A stretch of DNA of 64,000 nucleotides from Legionella sheltonii (GCF_026191355.1 NZ_JAPHOQ010000014.1:62001-126000); one strand, 5' to 3'. Counted from the stretch's first letter, positions 37,589 to 47,524 are shown. Notes: generated by a model from the sequence alone, not told the origin. Numbers and translations: made by a program.

Positions 37589-39775
37589 TTGAATAAGGAT
37601 ATTTTTTTGAATCGAACACAACGAATCGTTCTGATTATTCTTTTTTTTAAGAGTATTAGCTTCGCTCATGCTTGGCCTTGGGTATTAAATAATCCCTATC
37701 CTCAAGGTCAAGCAAATCAAAATATTTATTATTCATCATTTTCGGAACAACCTAAAACTCTGGACCCAGCACTTTCTTATTCATTAAACGAGTATCTGTT
37801 TATTGCTCAAATTTATGAACCTTTGTTGGGATATGATTACTTTCAACGGCCATATCAGTTAACTCCATTGATTGCTGCGCAAGTGCCTCAGCTCAGATAT
37901 CTTGATGCTCAAGGAAATACAGTTCCTGAAAAGGGCCTCGAACCTCCGGCGTATACTGTTTATACCCTCACCATTAAAAAAGGAATTTATTATCAGCCCC
38001 ATCCGGCATTCGCGAAAGATAAGAAAGGTGCATACCTTTATCATCATTTATCACCTGATTATTTAGAGGATGAAGGCATAAATCAATTATCAGATTTTAA
38101 ACATTCAGGTACCCGGGAATTGATTGTTGACGATTACATTTATCAAATCAAACGTTTGGCAAATCCCGCTGTCAGCTCCTCAATTTATGGGTTAATGAGC
38201 GACTATATTGTAGGTTTTAAAGAATACGGCAAAACGCTTCCTGGGGGTAATCAATATATTGATTTACGGGAATATCCTTTGAAGGGGCTTAAAAAACTGG
38301 ATGATTATTCCTTTGAGATTACTTTGAAAGGGGAATATACCCAATTTTTATTTTGGTTGGCTATGAGTTTTTTTGCGCCTGTTCCATGGGAAGTTGATCT
38401 TTTTTACGCGCAACCCGGAATGACGGATAAAAATATTACCTTGGGTTGGTATCCCGTTGGAACGGGGCCGTTTATGTTGGTTAAAAATAATCCGAATCGC
38501 AGAATGGTGCTGCAAAAAAATCCCAATTTTCGCGAGGATTATTATCCAAGTACCGGTTCGGATGAAGACAGGAAATTAGGGTATTTGGATAATGCAGGAA
38601 AACGGTTACCGTTAATTGAAAAAGCAATTTATACCTTGGAAAAAGAGTCCATTCCTCGTTGGAACAAATTTTTGCAAGGCTATTATGATAGCTCTGCGAT
38701 TGGTAACGACAGTTTTGATCAAGCCATTCATATCAATCAATACGGTAAAGCAGAACTCACGCCAGAAATGCAAAAAAAACAAATCTACCTGACGCAAACC
38801 TTTCAACCGAGCACCTATTATATGGGTTTTAATATGCTTGATAGTGTTGTCGGAGGCTCGAGTGAACGTGCGCGCAAGTTGAGACAGGCCATTTCAATCG
38901 CGGTAAATTATGATGAGAATATAGCCATTTTTTATAATGGACGCGGTGTGGCCGCCCAAGGGCCAATCCCACCTGGCATTTTTGGTTATAGAGAAGGGAA
39001 AGAGGGAATCAATCCTTATGTGTATCAATGGAATGATGGTGAAGCAGTGCGACGGCCAATCAGTGATGCCAAAAAGCTTATGTCTGAAGCAGGATATCCT
39101 GATGGAGTTGATCCAGCCACAGGGAATCATTTGATTTTGCATTATGATGTGACGACAACCGGAGGTCCCGAAGACAAAGCCTTATTTGATTGGATGCGCA
39201 AACAATATGCTCAAATAGGAATAGATTTAAATGTACGGGCAACTTTATATAACCGTTTTCAAGAAAAAATGCGTACGGGAGATACGCAAATATTCAGTTG
39301 GGGGTGGGTAGCAGATTACCCAGATCCAGAAAATTTTTTATTTCAATTATATGGCGGTAATGGCAAAGTAAAGTTTGGTGGTGAAAATACTGCTAATTAT
39401 CAAAATCCTGAATTTGATCGTCTTTTTAATTTGATGAAAAATAGAGAAAATGATCCCCAAAGGCAACAGATTATTGATACCATGGTTAATATTGTTCGGT
39501 ATGATGCGCCCTGGATATGGGGAATACATCCAGAAGAATTTCTTTTATCACAGTCTTGGGTTTCACGGGTTAAACCGAACACAATGTCTTTTGCGACACT
39601 AAAATATACAGCAATTAATGTACCTGAACGAAATCAATTGAGGCAAGCCTGGAACCAACCAATTTTTTGGCCCTTAGGGTTGTTGTTTTTGCTTATTCTC
39701 ATGCTGATTCTTCCGTTAATCATTGCTTATCACAAGAAAGAAAAAAAACCGGCAGAAAGGGCTTATATATCATGA
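37589..39775 (+). CDS. Peptide ABC transporter substrate-binding protein with C-terminal anchor (728 aa)
   Basis: This is a family 5 solute-binding protein (OppA/DppA/YejA class). A signal sequence (about residues 8-28) precedes a domain beginning YYSSFSEQPKTLDPALSYS. QPGMTDKNITLGWYPVGTGPF and FSWGWVADYPDPENFLFQLYG are typical of the family. Unusually, it ends with a membrane helix (about 692-715) and a Lys-rich tail, so it is tethered by a C-terminal helix; no lipobox Cys is seen. The frame opens at GTG 37583, but TTG 37589 is better placed behind AGAGGG. The stop overlaps the permease start (ATGA). Confidence 0.88.
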   Translation: MNKDIFLNRTQRIVLIILFFKSISFAHAWPWVLNNPYPQGQANQNIYYSSFSEQPKTLDPALSYSLNEYLFIAQIYEPLLGYDYFQRPYQLTPLIAAQVPQLRYLDAQGNTVPEKGLEPPAYTVYTLTIKKGIYYQPHPAFAKDKKGAYLYHHLSPDYLEDEGINQLSDFKHSGTRELIVDDYIYQIKRLANPAVSSSIYGLMSDYIVGFKEYGKTLPGGNQYIDLREYPLKGLKKLDDYSFEITLKGEYTQFLFWLAMSFFAPVPWEVDLFYAQPGMTDKNITLGWYPVGTGPFMLVKNNPNRRMVLQKNPNFREDYYPSTGSDEDRKLGYLDNAGKRLPLIEKAIYTLEKESIPRWNKFLQGYYDSSAIGNDSFDQAIHINQYGKAELTPEMQKKQIYLTQTFQPSTYYMGFNMLDSVVGGSSERARKLRQAISIAVNYDENIAIFYNGRGVAAQGPIPPGIFGYREGKEGINPYVYQWNDGEAVRRPISDAKKLMSEAGYPDGVDPATGNHLILHYDVTTTGGPEDKALFDWMRKQYAQIGIDLNVRATLYNRFQEKMRTGDTQIFSWGWVADYPDPENFLFQLYGGNGKVKFGGENTANYQNPEFDRLFNLMKNRENDPQRQQIIDTMVNIVRYDAPWIWGIHPEEFLLSQSWVSRVKPNTMSFATLKYTAINVPERNQLRQAWNQPIFWPLGLLFLLILMLILPLIIAYHKKEKKPAERAYIS

Positions 39776-40749
39776 TGAAGTACTTGCTACGACGAATTAT
39801 TTATTCAATTCCTATTCTTTTTGGAATCAATGTTCTTACCTTTATTTTGTTTTTTATGGTGAATACACCCGATGACATTGCGCGTATGCATCTGGGACAA
39901 AAACACGTTGAACAACAAGTGATTGATGATTGGAAAATGGCGCATGGCTATAATTTACCTTTATTTTATAATGAAGAAAAAAATGGAATACAGAAAATAA
40001 AATCAACTTTATTTTTCCAAAAGTCGATGAAACTTTTTACTTTTAATTTTGGTATTTCTGATTCAGGACGAGATATTAGCGAGGATATTACCTATAGGAT
40101 GTGGCCTAGTCTTTCTATTGCATTACCTGTTTTACTTTTGGAAGTAATGAGCAACATCATTGTGGCTATGGCAATGGCATTTTTTCGTGCAAGTTATCTT
40201 GACTTATCCGGTGTGGTGATTTGTATTATTTTAATGTCAATCTCCAGTTTGTTTTATATTATTGGGGGACAATATATTTTCGGTAAATTATTACGTCTAG
40301 TCCCCATATCAGGTTATGACGGCGGTTTGGAAGCGGTGAAATTCGTTATATTGCCCATTACAGTGGCTGTGCTTAGCGGATTGGGAGCTGGTGCACGTTG
40401 GTATCGGACTTTATTTTTGGAAGAAATGCATAAAGATTATGTTAAAACGGCCAGGGCCAAAGGATTGTCGGAACAAAAGGTCATGTTTAAACATGTATTA
40501 AAAAATGCAATGCTTCCTATATTAACTGGAATTGTGGTTATTATTCCTTCTCTATTTATGGGCAGTTTAATCCTGGAGTCTTTTTTTGGTGTGCCAGGCT
40601 TAGGAAGTTATACAATTGATGCCATTCAGCAACAAGATTTTGCAATTGTGAGGGCAATGGTATTTTTGGGTTCAATTCTTTACATTGTCGGTTTAGTACT
40701 CACGGATTTATCTTACATGTTGGTCGATCCTAGGGTGAAATTGTCCTAA
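39772..40749 (+). CDS. Peptide ABC transporter permease, DppB/YejB-like (325 aa)
   Basis: It begins MMKYLLRRIIYSIPILFGINVLTF, the classic OppB/DppB first helix. Six membrane segments follow. The EAA loop reads YVKTARAKGLSEQKVMFKHVLKNAMLPI and the ending is ILYIVGLVLTDLSYMLVDPR. The open frame extends upstream to 39667 inside the binding-protein gene; ATG 39772 overlapping that stop is the real start. It partners the permease at 40943. Confidence 0.92.
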   Translation: MMKYLLRRIIYSIPILFGINVLTFILFFMVNTPDDIARMHLGQKHVEQQVIDDWKMAHGYNLPLFYNEEKNGIQKIKSTLFFQKSMKLFTFNFGISDSGRDISEDITYRMWPSLSIALPVLLLEVMSNIIVAMAMAFFRASYLDLSGVVICIILMSISSLFYIIGGQYIFGKLLRLVPISGYDGGLEAVKFVILPITVAVLSGLGAGARWYRTLFLEEMHKDYVKTARAKGLSEQKVMFKHVLKNAMLPILTGIVVIIPSLFMGSLILESFFGVPGLGSYTIDAIQQQDFAIVRAMVFLGSILYIVGLVLTDLSYMLVDPRVKLS

Positions 40750-40794
40750 AAGAAACCTGGTGAAGCGAAGCGGTATTGCCATTAAGTCAATTAC

Positions 40795-40912
40795 TGGGAG
40801 AGGGGCAGGGGCGAGGGTAATTATAATTAACCCTCATCCGTGCTAAAGGGCACTTTCTTTGGGGAGAAGGGACATCCTTAATTAATGGCAATCCCGCTGC
40901 ACCCAGGCTAAT
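40795..40912. repeat. Composite intergenic repeat between the two permease genes
   Basis: GAGGGT/ACCCTC arms at 40813-40835, then CCTCATCCG and GGGGAGAAGGG, belong to the family at 37449-37560. The right part (40870-40912, ending CACCCAGGCTA) matches the other repeat edge. It interrupts the transporter operon by 193 bases. Confidence 0.6.
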
Positions 40913-40942
40913 TTTGTGTGAGTGATAAGATGAGAAGAAAAA

Positions 40943-42289
40943 ATGACTTTTGAATTTCTATGGACTGATAAATGTTTTCTCACTTTATTAGCCTTAAGTG
41001 TGCTGGTTATTTTATGGAGCCTGCGTAAACAACATATCAGGCGCTCTTTTACCTTAATTTTACGTCGTCCAATTGCGGTAAGCGCGGGCATCATCCTGTT
41101 GTTTTTTATTACCATCGGCGTACTGGACTCCATTCATTTGACGGCAGTAAAAAAAGAGACAGAAACATCAACTACGGTGTTGGATAGAATCTTGGCTCCT
41201 ATAGATGAAATCTCTGAAAAAACTTATTCGGCTCCTTTGGCTTTAAGGCAGTTTATCAGTGAAACGACCTTAGTGAATGGCGTAGTCAAACAAATATATC
41301 CAGTGCTTGTTTATCCGGGTAAACGAGTAAAAACTGAGGCAGAAAAGGGCGAGGTCATTAAGCGTTCGATTTGGAAAGCTTTAACATGGTGTCTATTCGC
41401 CGCTTTTTTTATAGGAATTTTTTCCATATCTATCCGGTATTTCAGACGATTAAAATCTTGTTTTGCTTTAAGTCCTACAAACCTGAGTACCTTAGTGACT
41501 TTGAGTCTACTTACATTTTTTATTGTGCTTGCTTATGAACTTTCAAGAACATTCCATGTATTGGGTACAGGCCAAATTGGACAAGATATTTTTTATTTTA
41601 CTATTAAAAGCATACGAACTGGTTTAGTCATTGGTCTGTTAACTACTTTATTTATGTTGCCTTTGGCTTTATTTTTAGGGGTTGTTGCGGGATATTTCGG
41701 TGGGTTGGCAGATGATCTGATTCAGTATGCTTATACTACTTTAAGTTCTATTCCTGGAGTTTTATTGATCACTGCTTCAGTTTTATCCTTGCAAGTTTAT
41801 ATCACCAACCATCCAGAGCAGTTTACCACTTTGGCTCAAAGTGCGGATGCGCGTTTATTAGCACTTTGTTTTATTCTGGGAGTAACCAGTTGGACCAGTT
41901 TATGCCGACTATTACGTGCGGAGACTCTCAAATTACGGGAGGTAGATTATGTTCAGGCGGCACGTGCTTTGGGTTCCAATTGGTTCACTATTATTCGAAA
42001 GCATTTATTGCCTAATGTGATGCATATAGTGGTGATTACCCTTGTTTTGGATTTTAGTTTTTTGGTTATGGCTGAGGCATTGCTTTCTTATGTGGGAGTA
42101 GGCGTTTCACCCATGACAATTAGTTGGGGAAATATGATCAACAGCGCACGACTGGAGTTGGCACGTAATCCAGTAATTTGGTGGCCTATGTTGGCTGCTT
42201 TTGTTTTTATGTTTTTGTTGGTATTAGCAATCAACTTATTTGCTGATGCAGTCAGGGATGCGTTTGATCCTCACCAATCCGAGATTTGA
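40943..42289 (+). CDS. Peptide ABC transporter permease, DppC/YejE-like (448 aa)
   Basis: The C-terminal 250 residues are the permease core: GLLTTLFMLPLALFLGVVAGYFGG, the EAA loop LREVDYVQAARALGSNWFTIIRKHLLPN, and the ending FADAVRDAFDP typical of OppC/DppC. The N-terminal 200 residues have two extra helices and a periplasmic loop, as in YejE. Together with the preceding genes it makes a peptide importer. No ATP-binding subunit is present in the window, so the motor must be encoded elsewhere. Confidence 0.9.
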   Translation: MTFEFLWTDKCFLTLLALSVLVILWSLRKQHIRRSFTLILRRPIAVSAGIILLFFITIGVLDSIHLTAVKKETETSTTVLDRILAPIDEISEKTYSAPLALRQFISETTLVNGVVKQIYPVLVYPGKRVKTEAEKGEVIKRSIWKALTWCLFAAFFIGIFSISIRYFRRLKSCFALSPTNLSTLVTLSLLTFFIVLAYELSRTFHVLGTGQIGQDIFYFTIKSIRTGLVIGLLTTLFMLPLALFLGVVAGYFGGLADDLIQYAYTTLSSIPGVLLITASVLSLQVYITNHPEQFTTLAQSADARLLALCFILGVTSWTSLCRLLRAETLKLREVDYVQAARALGSNWFTIIRKHLLPNVMHIVVITLVLDFSFLVMAEALLSYVGVGVSPMTISWGNMINSARLELARNPVIWWPMLAAFVFMFLLVLAINLFADAVRDAFDPHQSEI

Positions 42290-42428
42290 TATAGATAAAG
42301 AAGAAACGGAGCATTTCCTGTAAACGGAGAAGAGAGTGTAGTTGTGGCGTGAAGTGCTCATATTGGGTTTGCAAAAATCCTGATTTAGGTTAAAGTTCAT
42401 CAATTAAGCTTAATGAGTTTCGTTCCTT

Positions 42429-45400
42429 ATGCAACAACGTTTTGTTCATTTACGCGTTCATACAGAATTTTCTTTAGTTGATGGATTGGTACGGGTTAAG
42501 CCATTGATGAAGGCTTTACCGTCTCGAGGAATGTGCGCTGTTGCAGTAACTGATTATTGTAATTTATTTGCTGCAGTCAAGCACTACAAAAGTGCTGTTG
42601 ATGCAGGAATCAAACCGATTATTGGCAGTGATTTACCTTGTCATGACCCCGAGCAACCAGAACGCGTAGCGTCTCTGGTTCTTTTATGTCTTAATTCAGA
42701 AGGGTATAAAAATTTAACTTGCCTTATTTCCAAAGCTTATCAAGAGGGTCAATACCAAGGGCAACCCAGGGTTCAAAATCAATGGATTAGGGAGTACTCA
42801 GCAGGACTTATTGCTTTATCCGGAGGAAGATTGGGGGATATAGGGCAAGCCTTATTGACGAATGATATTGCTTTAGCCAAAAGTAGAGCTTTATATTGGC
42901 AGAACCTTTTTCCCAATCGTTTTTATTTGGAAATTCAACGCACAGGCCGACCAGACGAAATTCGCTATAATGAACAATTAATTGCTTTAGCTGATGAACT
43001 GCAATTGCCTTTGGTAGCAACGAATGATGTGTGTTTTCTGGATCAAGATGATTTTGAGGCTCATGAAGCGCGTGTTTGTATTCATGAGGGATATACATTA
43101 GCTGATCCGAGAAGAGTACAAAAGTATAGTGCACAACAGTACTTACGATCAGCGGATGAAATGATTGCCTTATTTTCTGATTTACCTTCTGCAATAAAAA
43201 ATACGGTCGAAATCAGTAAACGATGCACCGTAAAACTGGATCTAGGTAACAATTATCTCCCTAATTTCCCTATACCGGATGGATCTACAGTTGAGAACTA
43301 TTTATCCCATTTATCACAAGTAGGTTTAGAAGAGCGCTTACTGCAAATATTTAAAAACAAATCTTCGCAAGAACTGCAGGCATGTCGAGAGGAATACGAC
43401 AAACGTTTACAAGTTGAGCTGACTGTTATTAATAATATGGGATTTGCTGGCTACTTCCTCATTGTAGCCGACTTCATTCAATGGGCAAAAAAGAATGGAG
43501 TTCCTGTCGGACCTGGGCGCGGTTCGGGAGCTGGCTCACTGGTTGCTTATGCATTAAAAATTACCGACTTGGATCCCTTAGAGTATGAATTACTTTTTGA
43601 GCGTTTCCTGAACCCTGAACGGGTATCCATGCCTGACTTTGATATCGATTTTTGTATGGAAGGTCGTGATCGGGTCATTGATTATGTGGCAGAGAAGTAC
43701 GGCAGACAAAGTGTTTCACAAATTATTACCTTTGGTACTATGGCTGCAAAAGCGGTCGTACGTGATGTAGGGCGTGTTTTAGGCCATCCTTATGGCTTTG
43801 TTGATAAATTAGCAAAATTAATTCCTTTTGAGATAGGCATCACATTAAACAAAGCTTTGGAGCAAGAAGAAGAACTTAAACGTCGTTACACAGAGGAAGA
43901 GGAAGTTAAAGAGCTTATTGATTTGGCATTAAAGCTTGAGGGGATAACGCGAAATGCAGGAAAACATGCTGGAGGAGTTGTTATTGCACCTTCCCAACTT
44001 ACCGATTTTACTGCGATTTATTGTGAAGAGGGATCCACTCAAATTGTTAGTCAATTTGATAAAGATGATGTTGAGGCAGCTGGTTTAGTCAAGTTTGACT
44101 TCTTGGGTTTAAGAACTCTGACGATTATCGACTGGGCACTGGCGACTGTAAATAAAAAACAGGCACTTGAAGGATTGCCCCTTGTTGATATCAGTCAAAT
44201 ACCTACTGATGATGCGGCAACTTTTGATTTATTAAAGGCGTGTAAAACAACTGCGGTATTCCAGTTGGAATCGCGTGGTATGAAAGAATTGATTAATCGT
44301 CTGCAGCCGGATTGTTTTGAAGACATCATCGCGTTAGTGGCTTTATTTAGACCTGGGCCTTTGCAATCTGGAATGGTGGATGATTTTATCGATCGTAAAC
44401 ATGGACGGGCGGCCGTTGATTATCCTCATCCTGACTTGGAACCTATTTTAAAACCAACATACGGTGTTATCCTGTATCAAGAGCAAGTCATGCAAATTGC
44501 GCAGGTATTAGCGAATTATACTCTGGGTGCTGCAGATTTATTGCGTCGTGCTATGGGAAAGAAAAAGCCTGAAGAAATGGCGAAGCAGAGAGAGATTTTT
44601 ACCGAGGGAGCGACTGCTAGAGGGGTTGATGAAAAGGTTGCAACCCATATTTTTGATTTGATGGAAAAATTTGCAGGCTATGGATTTAATAAGTCGCATT
44701 CCGCAGCTTATGCTCTGGTTGCATATCAAACAGCATGGCTTAAAGCACATTATCCAGCAGCATTTATGGCTGCAGTAATGTCTTCAGATATGGACAACAC
44801 CGATAAAGTAGTCACTTTTATTGATGAATGTGCTCATATGAAATTAAACATTTTACCACCCTCCATTAATCATTCCATGTATCCTTTTACGGTCACTGAT
44901 GATACCACCATCATTTATGGTCTTGGCGCTATAAAAGGAGTGGGGGAGTCTGCGATAGATTGCATCACCGAGGAGCGCGAAGCGGGTGGGGCTTATTCCG
45001 ATTTATTTGGTTTTTGTCAACGCCTTGATCTGCGTAAGGTGAACCGGCGTGTATTAGAAGCCCTGATTAAAAGTGGAGCCTTTGATGATTGGGGTGTAGA
45101 ACGGGCTATGTTGACCGCTTCTTTGGAAAAAGCATTAAAGGTCGCAGAAAAAGAACACCAAAATCAGTCCAGTGGCCAATTTGATTTGTTTTCCTTATTG
45201 GAGGACGAGAGCAATGAGCAAAAATATGTTCCCTGTAAACCTTGGTCTGAGGCGCAACGTCTTGAGGGTGAACGAGAAGTTTTGGGTTTTTATTTAACGG
45301 GACATCCCGCAGATCAATATCGACGTGAATTTGGTGATTTTATCGTTTCAATCAGTCAATTAAACCCATCCATGCATAAAAAAGCACTTATTTGCGCGCA

Positions 45401-45875
45401 AATAGTTGGAATTCGTAAAATTATAACGAAACGTGGCAAGAAACTTGTAATTCTTGGGATGGATGATTCTACGGCTCGACTTGACGTTGTTGTATTTGGA
45501 GAACTTTTTGATTCGGTTGGATCTACCTTGGCAACTGGAGATATGTTAGTTATTGAAGGTGAGGTAGCACATGATGATTATAATGGTGGTGTGAAAATGA
45601 CTGCAAATAATCTTTATGATATTCCAACAGCACGCACCAAATTTGCTCGATGTCTTGAATTGCGTTTGCATCCTGAACATCAGGGGATTTTAGCTTCCAT
45701 TCAGGCATTGTTAAAAGCGCATGTTGGACGTTGCACGGTTCAATTTTCATATAGCAATGAGTATGCTCGGGCCCAGTTAAGTTTGGCGCCACAATGGCAG
45801 GTAATTCCCAGTGATGAGTTACTTGGCCTTTTGACTAATCTTTTAGGTGATGAGCACGTCGTGATGCAGTATTAG
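42429..45875 (+). CDS. dnaE: DNA polymerase III alpha subunit DnaE (1148 aa)
   Basis: DnaE is the replicative polymerase. An N-terminal PHP domain (FVHLRVHTEFSLVDGLV) is followed by the catalytic palm GPGRGSGAGSLVAY and MPDFDIDFCMEGRD (active-site Asp near residue 402). Then come the KMAKQ-like fingers region with GYGFNKSHSAAYALVAYQTAWLKAHYP, an HhH stretch and the OB-fold (LVILGMDDSTARLDVVVFGE). The length is as in E. coli (1160). The ribosome site is weak. A 66-base imperfect inverted repeat follows the stop. Confidence 0.98.
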   Translation: MQQRFVHLRVHTEFSLVDGLVRVKPLMKALPSRGMCAVAVTDYCNLFAAVKHYKSAVDAGIKPIIGSDLPCHDPEQPERVASLVLLCLNSEGYKNLTCLISKAYQEGQYQGQPRVQNQWIREYSAGLIALSGGRLGDIGQALLTNDIALAKSRALYWQNLFPNRFYLEIQRTGRPDEIRYNEQLIALADELQLPLVATNDVCFLDQDDFEAHEARVCIHEGYTLADPRRVQKYSAQQYLRSADEMIALFSDLPSAIKNTVEISKRCTVKLDLGNNYLPNFPIPDGSTVENYLSHLSQVGLEERLLQIFKNKSSQELQACREEYDKRLQVELTVINNMGFAGYFLIVADFIQWAKKNGVPVGPGRGSGAGSLVAYALKITDLDPLEYELLFERFLNPERVSMPDFDIDFCMEGRDRVIDYVAEKYGRQSVSQIITFGTMAAKAVVRDVGRVLGHPYGFVDKLAKLIPFEIGITLNKALEQEEELKRRYTEEEEVKELIDLALKLEGITRNAGKHAGGVVIAPSQLTDFTAIYCEEGSTQIVSQFDKDDVEAAGLVKFDFLGLRTLTIIDWALATVNKKQALEGLPLVDISQIPTDDAATFDLLKACKTTAVFQLESRGMKELINRLQPDCFEDIIALVALFRPGPLQSGMVDDFIDRKHGRAAVDYPHPDLEPILKPTYGVILYQEQVMQIAQVLANYTLGAADLLRRAMGKKKPEEMAKQREIFTEGATARGVDEKVATHIFDLMEKFAGYGFNKSHSAAYALVAYQTAWLKAHYPAAFMAAVMSSDMDNTDKVVTFIDECAHMKLNILPPSINHSMYPFTVTDDTTIIYGLGAIKGVGESAIDCITEEREAGGAYSDLFGFCQRLDLRKVNRRVLEALIKSGAFDDWGVERAMLTASLEKALKVAEKEHQNQSSGQFDLFSLLEDESNEQKYVPCKPWSEAQRLEGEREVLGFYLTGHPADQYRREFGDFIVSISQLNPSMHKKALICAQIVGIRKIITKRGKKLVILGMDDSTARLDVVVFGELFDSVGSTLATGDMLVIEGEVAHDDYNGGVKMTANNLYDIPTARTKFARCLELRLHPEHQGILASIQALLKAHVGRCTVQFSYSNEYARAQLSLAPQWQVIPSDELLGLLTNLLGDEHVVMQY

Positions 45876-45940
45876 GGGCTACTCACAATTTCTACTATCT
45901 TGGCCATTTTGGCTCAATCCAGCACATTGTAAGTAGCTCC
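45875..45940. repeat. Imperfect inverted repeat between dnaE and phhB
   Basis: GGGGCTACT pairs with AGTAGCTCC (one mismatch), then ACAAT with ATTGT, enclosing an inner TTGGCC/GGCTCAA hairpin. The whole 66-base element could fold as one long hairpin between convergent genes and may act as a bidirectional terminator or be a REP relic. Confidence 0.55.
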
Positions 45941-45947
45941 GAGGCTT

Positions 45948-46289
45948 TTAATTCTCTAAAAGCTTATCCATTTTTGCTGCGCAAATGAAATCATTATGAC
46001 TCAGACCGTTGAGGGCATGGGTCATAAAACGAACATGGCAATAATTATAACCCACTTCTAAATCAGGGTGATGATTTTCGGTATTCGCTATCCAGGCCAG
46101 CGCGTTGACAAAAGCCATTGTTTCGTAAAAATCTTTAAAAGATAAACTACGTTTGATGATGCGACTATCTGCACTCACTTCCCAATTTTTATTCAACTGT
46201 GGCATCAAATTTTTAATTTGTTCTGCATTTAATGCAGCTCCAATGCCTTCACATGATTCACAATGTTTGCTGCTTAAATCACTGGTCAT
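45948..46289 (-). CDS. phhB: Pterin-4a-carbinolamine dehydratase (113 aa)
   Basis: PCD recycles the tetrahydrobiopterin-type cofactor of phenylalanine hydroxylase. The family signature is clear: NHHPDLEVGYNYCHVRFMTH then GLSHNDFICAAKMD, with the paired catalytic His. The length is normal for bacterial PhhB. It starts 9 bases after the aminotransferase stop, so both are in one operon, which favours a role in Phe/Tyr metabolism. Legionella makes homogentisate-derived pyomelanin from this pathway. phhA itself is not in the window. Confidence 0.92.
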   Translation of the reverse strand: MTSDLSSKHCESCEGIGAALNAEQIKNLMPQLNKNWEVSADSRIIKRSLSFKDFYETMAFVNALAWIANTENHHPDLEVGYNYCHVRFMTHALNGLSHNDFICAAKMDKLLEN

Positions 46290-46298
46290 TTTATTTCC

Positions 46299-47414
46299 TT
46301 ACTTGTAGTAATTACTCAACGTATCAAGAAATCGATTATTCTGCTCTTTGGTTCCAACAGTTACACGCAGGTAATTGTTCATTTTATACGGATGCAGAGG
46401 CCTCAATATAATACCCCTATCTAATAGATAGTTATAGAGCAACATGCCGTCTTCTTTACAATCAAAGGTCAAAAAATTGCATGCAGAGGGTAGGTAATTG
46501 AGATCCAATTGATTCAGTCCCTGTTTTATTTGCATCATTCCTTCTTCATTGGTTTGTAAGCTTAATTGAAGAAACTGCTCATCATCTAGGGCTGCATAGG
46601 CGGTGGTCAATGCAACCTGATTGACTGTAAATGGCAGTTGTATGCGAAGCATGAGCTCAATTACTGAAGGATGGGCTATAGCATAACCTAAACGAACGCC
46701 GGCTAATCCGTATATTTTTGAAAAGGTTCGCGTAATCACCAGATTAGGGTGTTTGGCTAACCATTCGATACTGTTGCAATTGAATTGGGATGCAGCGTAT
46801 TCATAATAAGCTTCATCGAGCACCAACAGTGTACTTTCAGGAATATTTTCTAACAAGCGTTTTACTCCTTTGGGATTGATTAATATGCCGGTAGGATTAT
46901 TGGGATTTGCAAGAAAAATGATTCCTGTTCTTGAATTGCATGCTTGGATCAAGTTATCTATATTAACCGTCCAATCAGTATTTACCGCAATGCAATGGAC
47001 AGGGATGTTCAATGTTTGTGCCTGAATTGCATAAGTGCTAAACGCATATTCATGGGTGATAATGTGTTTGTCATGATGTAGTGCAAAGCAGTTGAGGAGA
47101 AGAGTATATATGTAGTCCGAACCATTACTCACAAAAAGCTGGTTGATATTGATATTTAGTTTATTCGCCAATTTGGTCATTAACGGATGATTCATTGGTG
47201 AGGGGTAAGTTGCCAGGAGGTGGGCTGACATTTTTTGTAATGCAGCTTGGGCTAAAGGACTGCAACCCAGAGGATTTTCGTTACTGGCCATTTTAATAAT
47301 GTGACTGTCGCTAATCCCTTTTTCACGTGCTAATTCTTCTATTGCTTTACCCGGTTTATACGGGATTAAAGATTGTATGCCGGGATGCGGTAATTGTTGA
47401 AAGTTAACTGCCAT
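46299..47414 (-). CDS. hisC: Histidinol-phosphate aminotransferase-type enzyme HisC (371 aa)
   Basis: This is a fold-type I PLP aminotransferase. MASNENPLGCSP is the HisC substrate motif, NPNNPTG binds PLP, and the Schiff-base lysine is in RTFSKIYGLAGVRLGYA. The family handles histidinol phosphate, but many members also transaminate Phe and Tyr. Here it is followed directly by phhB and by no other his gene, so an aromatic aminotransferase role (like PhhC) is likely. The sequence alone does not settle the substrate. Confidence 0.88.
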   Translation of the reverse strand: MAVNFQQLPHPGIQSLIPYKPGKAIEELAREKGISDSHIIKMASNENPLGCSPLAQAALQKMSAHLLATYPSPMNHPLMTKLANKLNININQLFVSNGSDYIYTLLLNCFALHHDKHIITHEYAFSTYAIQAQTLNIPVHCIAVNTDWTVNIDNLIQACNSRTGIIFLANPNNPTGILINPKGVKRLLENIPESTLLVLDEAYYEYAASQFNCNSIEWLAKHPNLVITRTFSKIYGLAGVRLGYAIAHPSVIELMLRIQLPFTVNQVALTTAYAALDDEQFLQLSLQTNEEGMMQIKQGLNQLDLNYLPSACNFLTFDCKEDGMLLYNYLLDRGIILRPLHPYKMNNYLRVTVGTKEQNNRFLDTLSNYYK

Positions 47415-47524
47415 AAATTTTCCCTAATTATAAATTTTTTCATATTATCCAAGGTTTAGCATTCTGTCACGAGCTCATTGAAACAAAGAAATTTTTTTAG
47501 GGTTCTTTAAGGTTCAATCGTTTT

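Noticed and set aside
42808-43194. 128-codon minus-strand frame inside dnaE
   Set aside because: Shadow of dnaE with no ribosome site and no protein-like composition.
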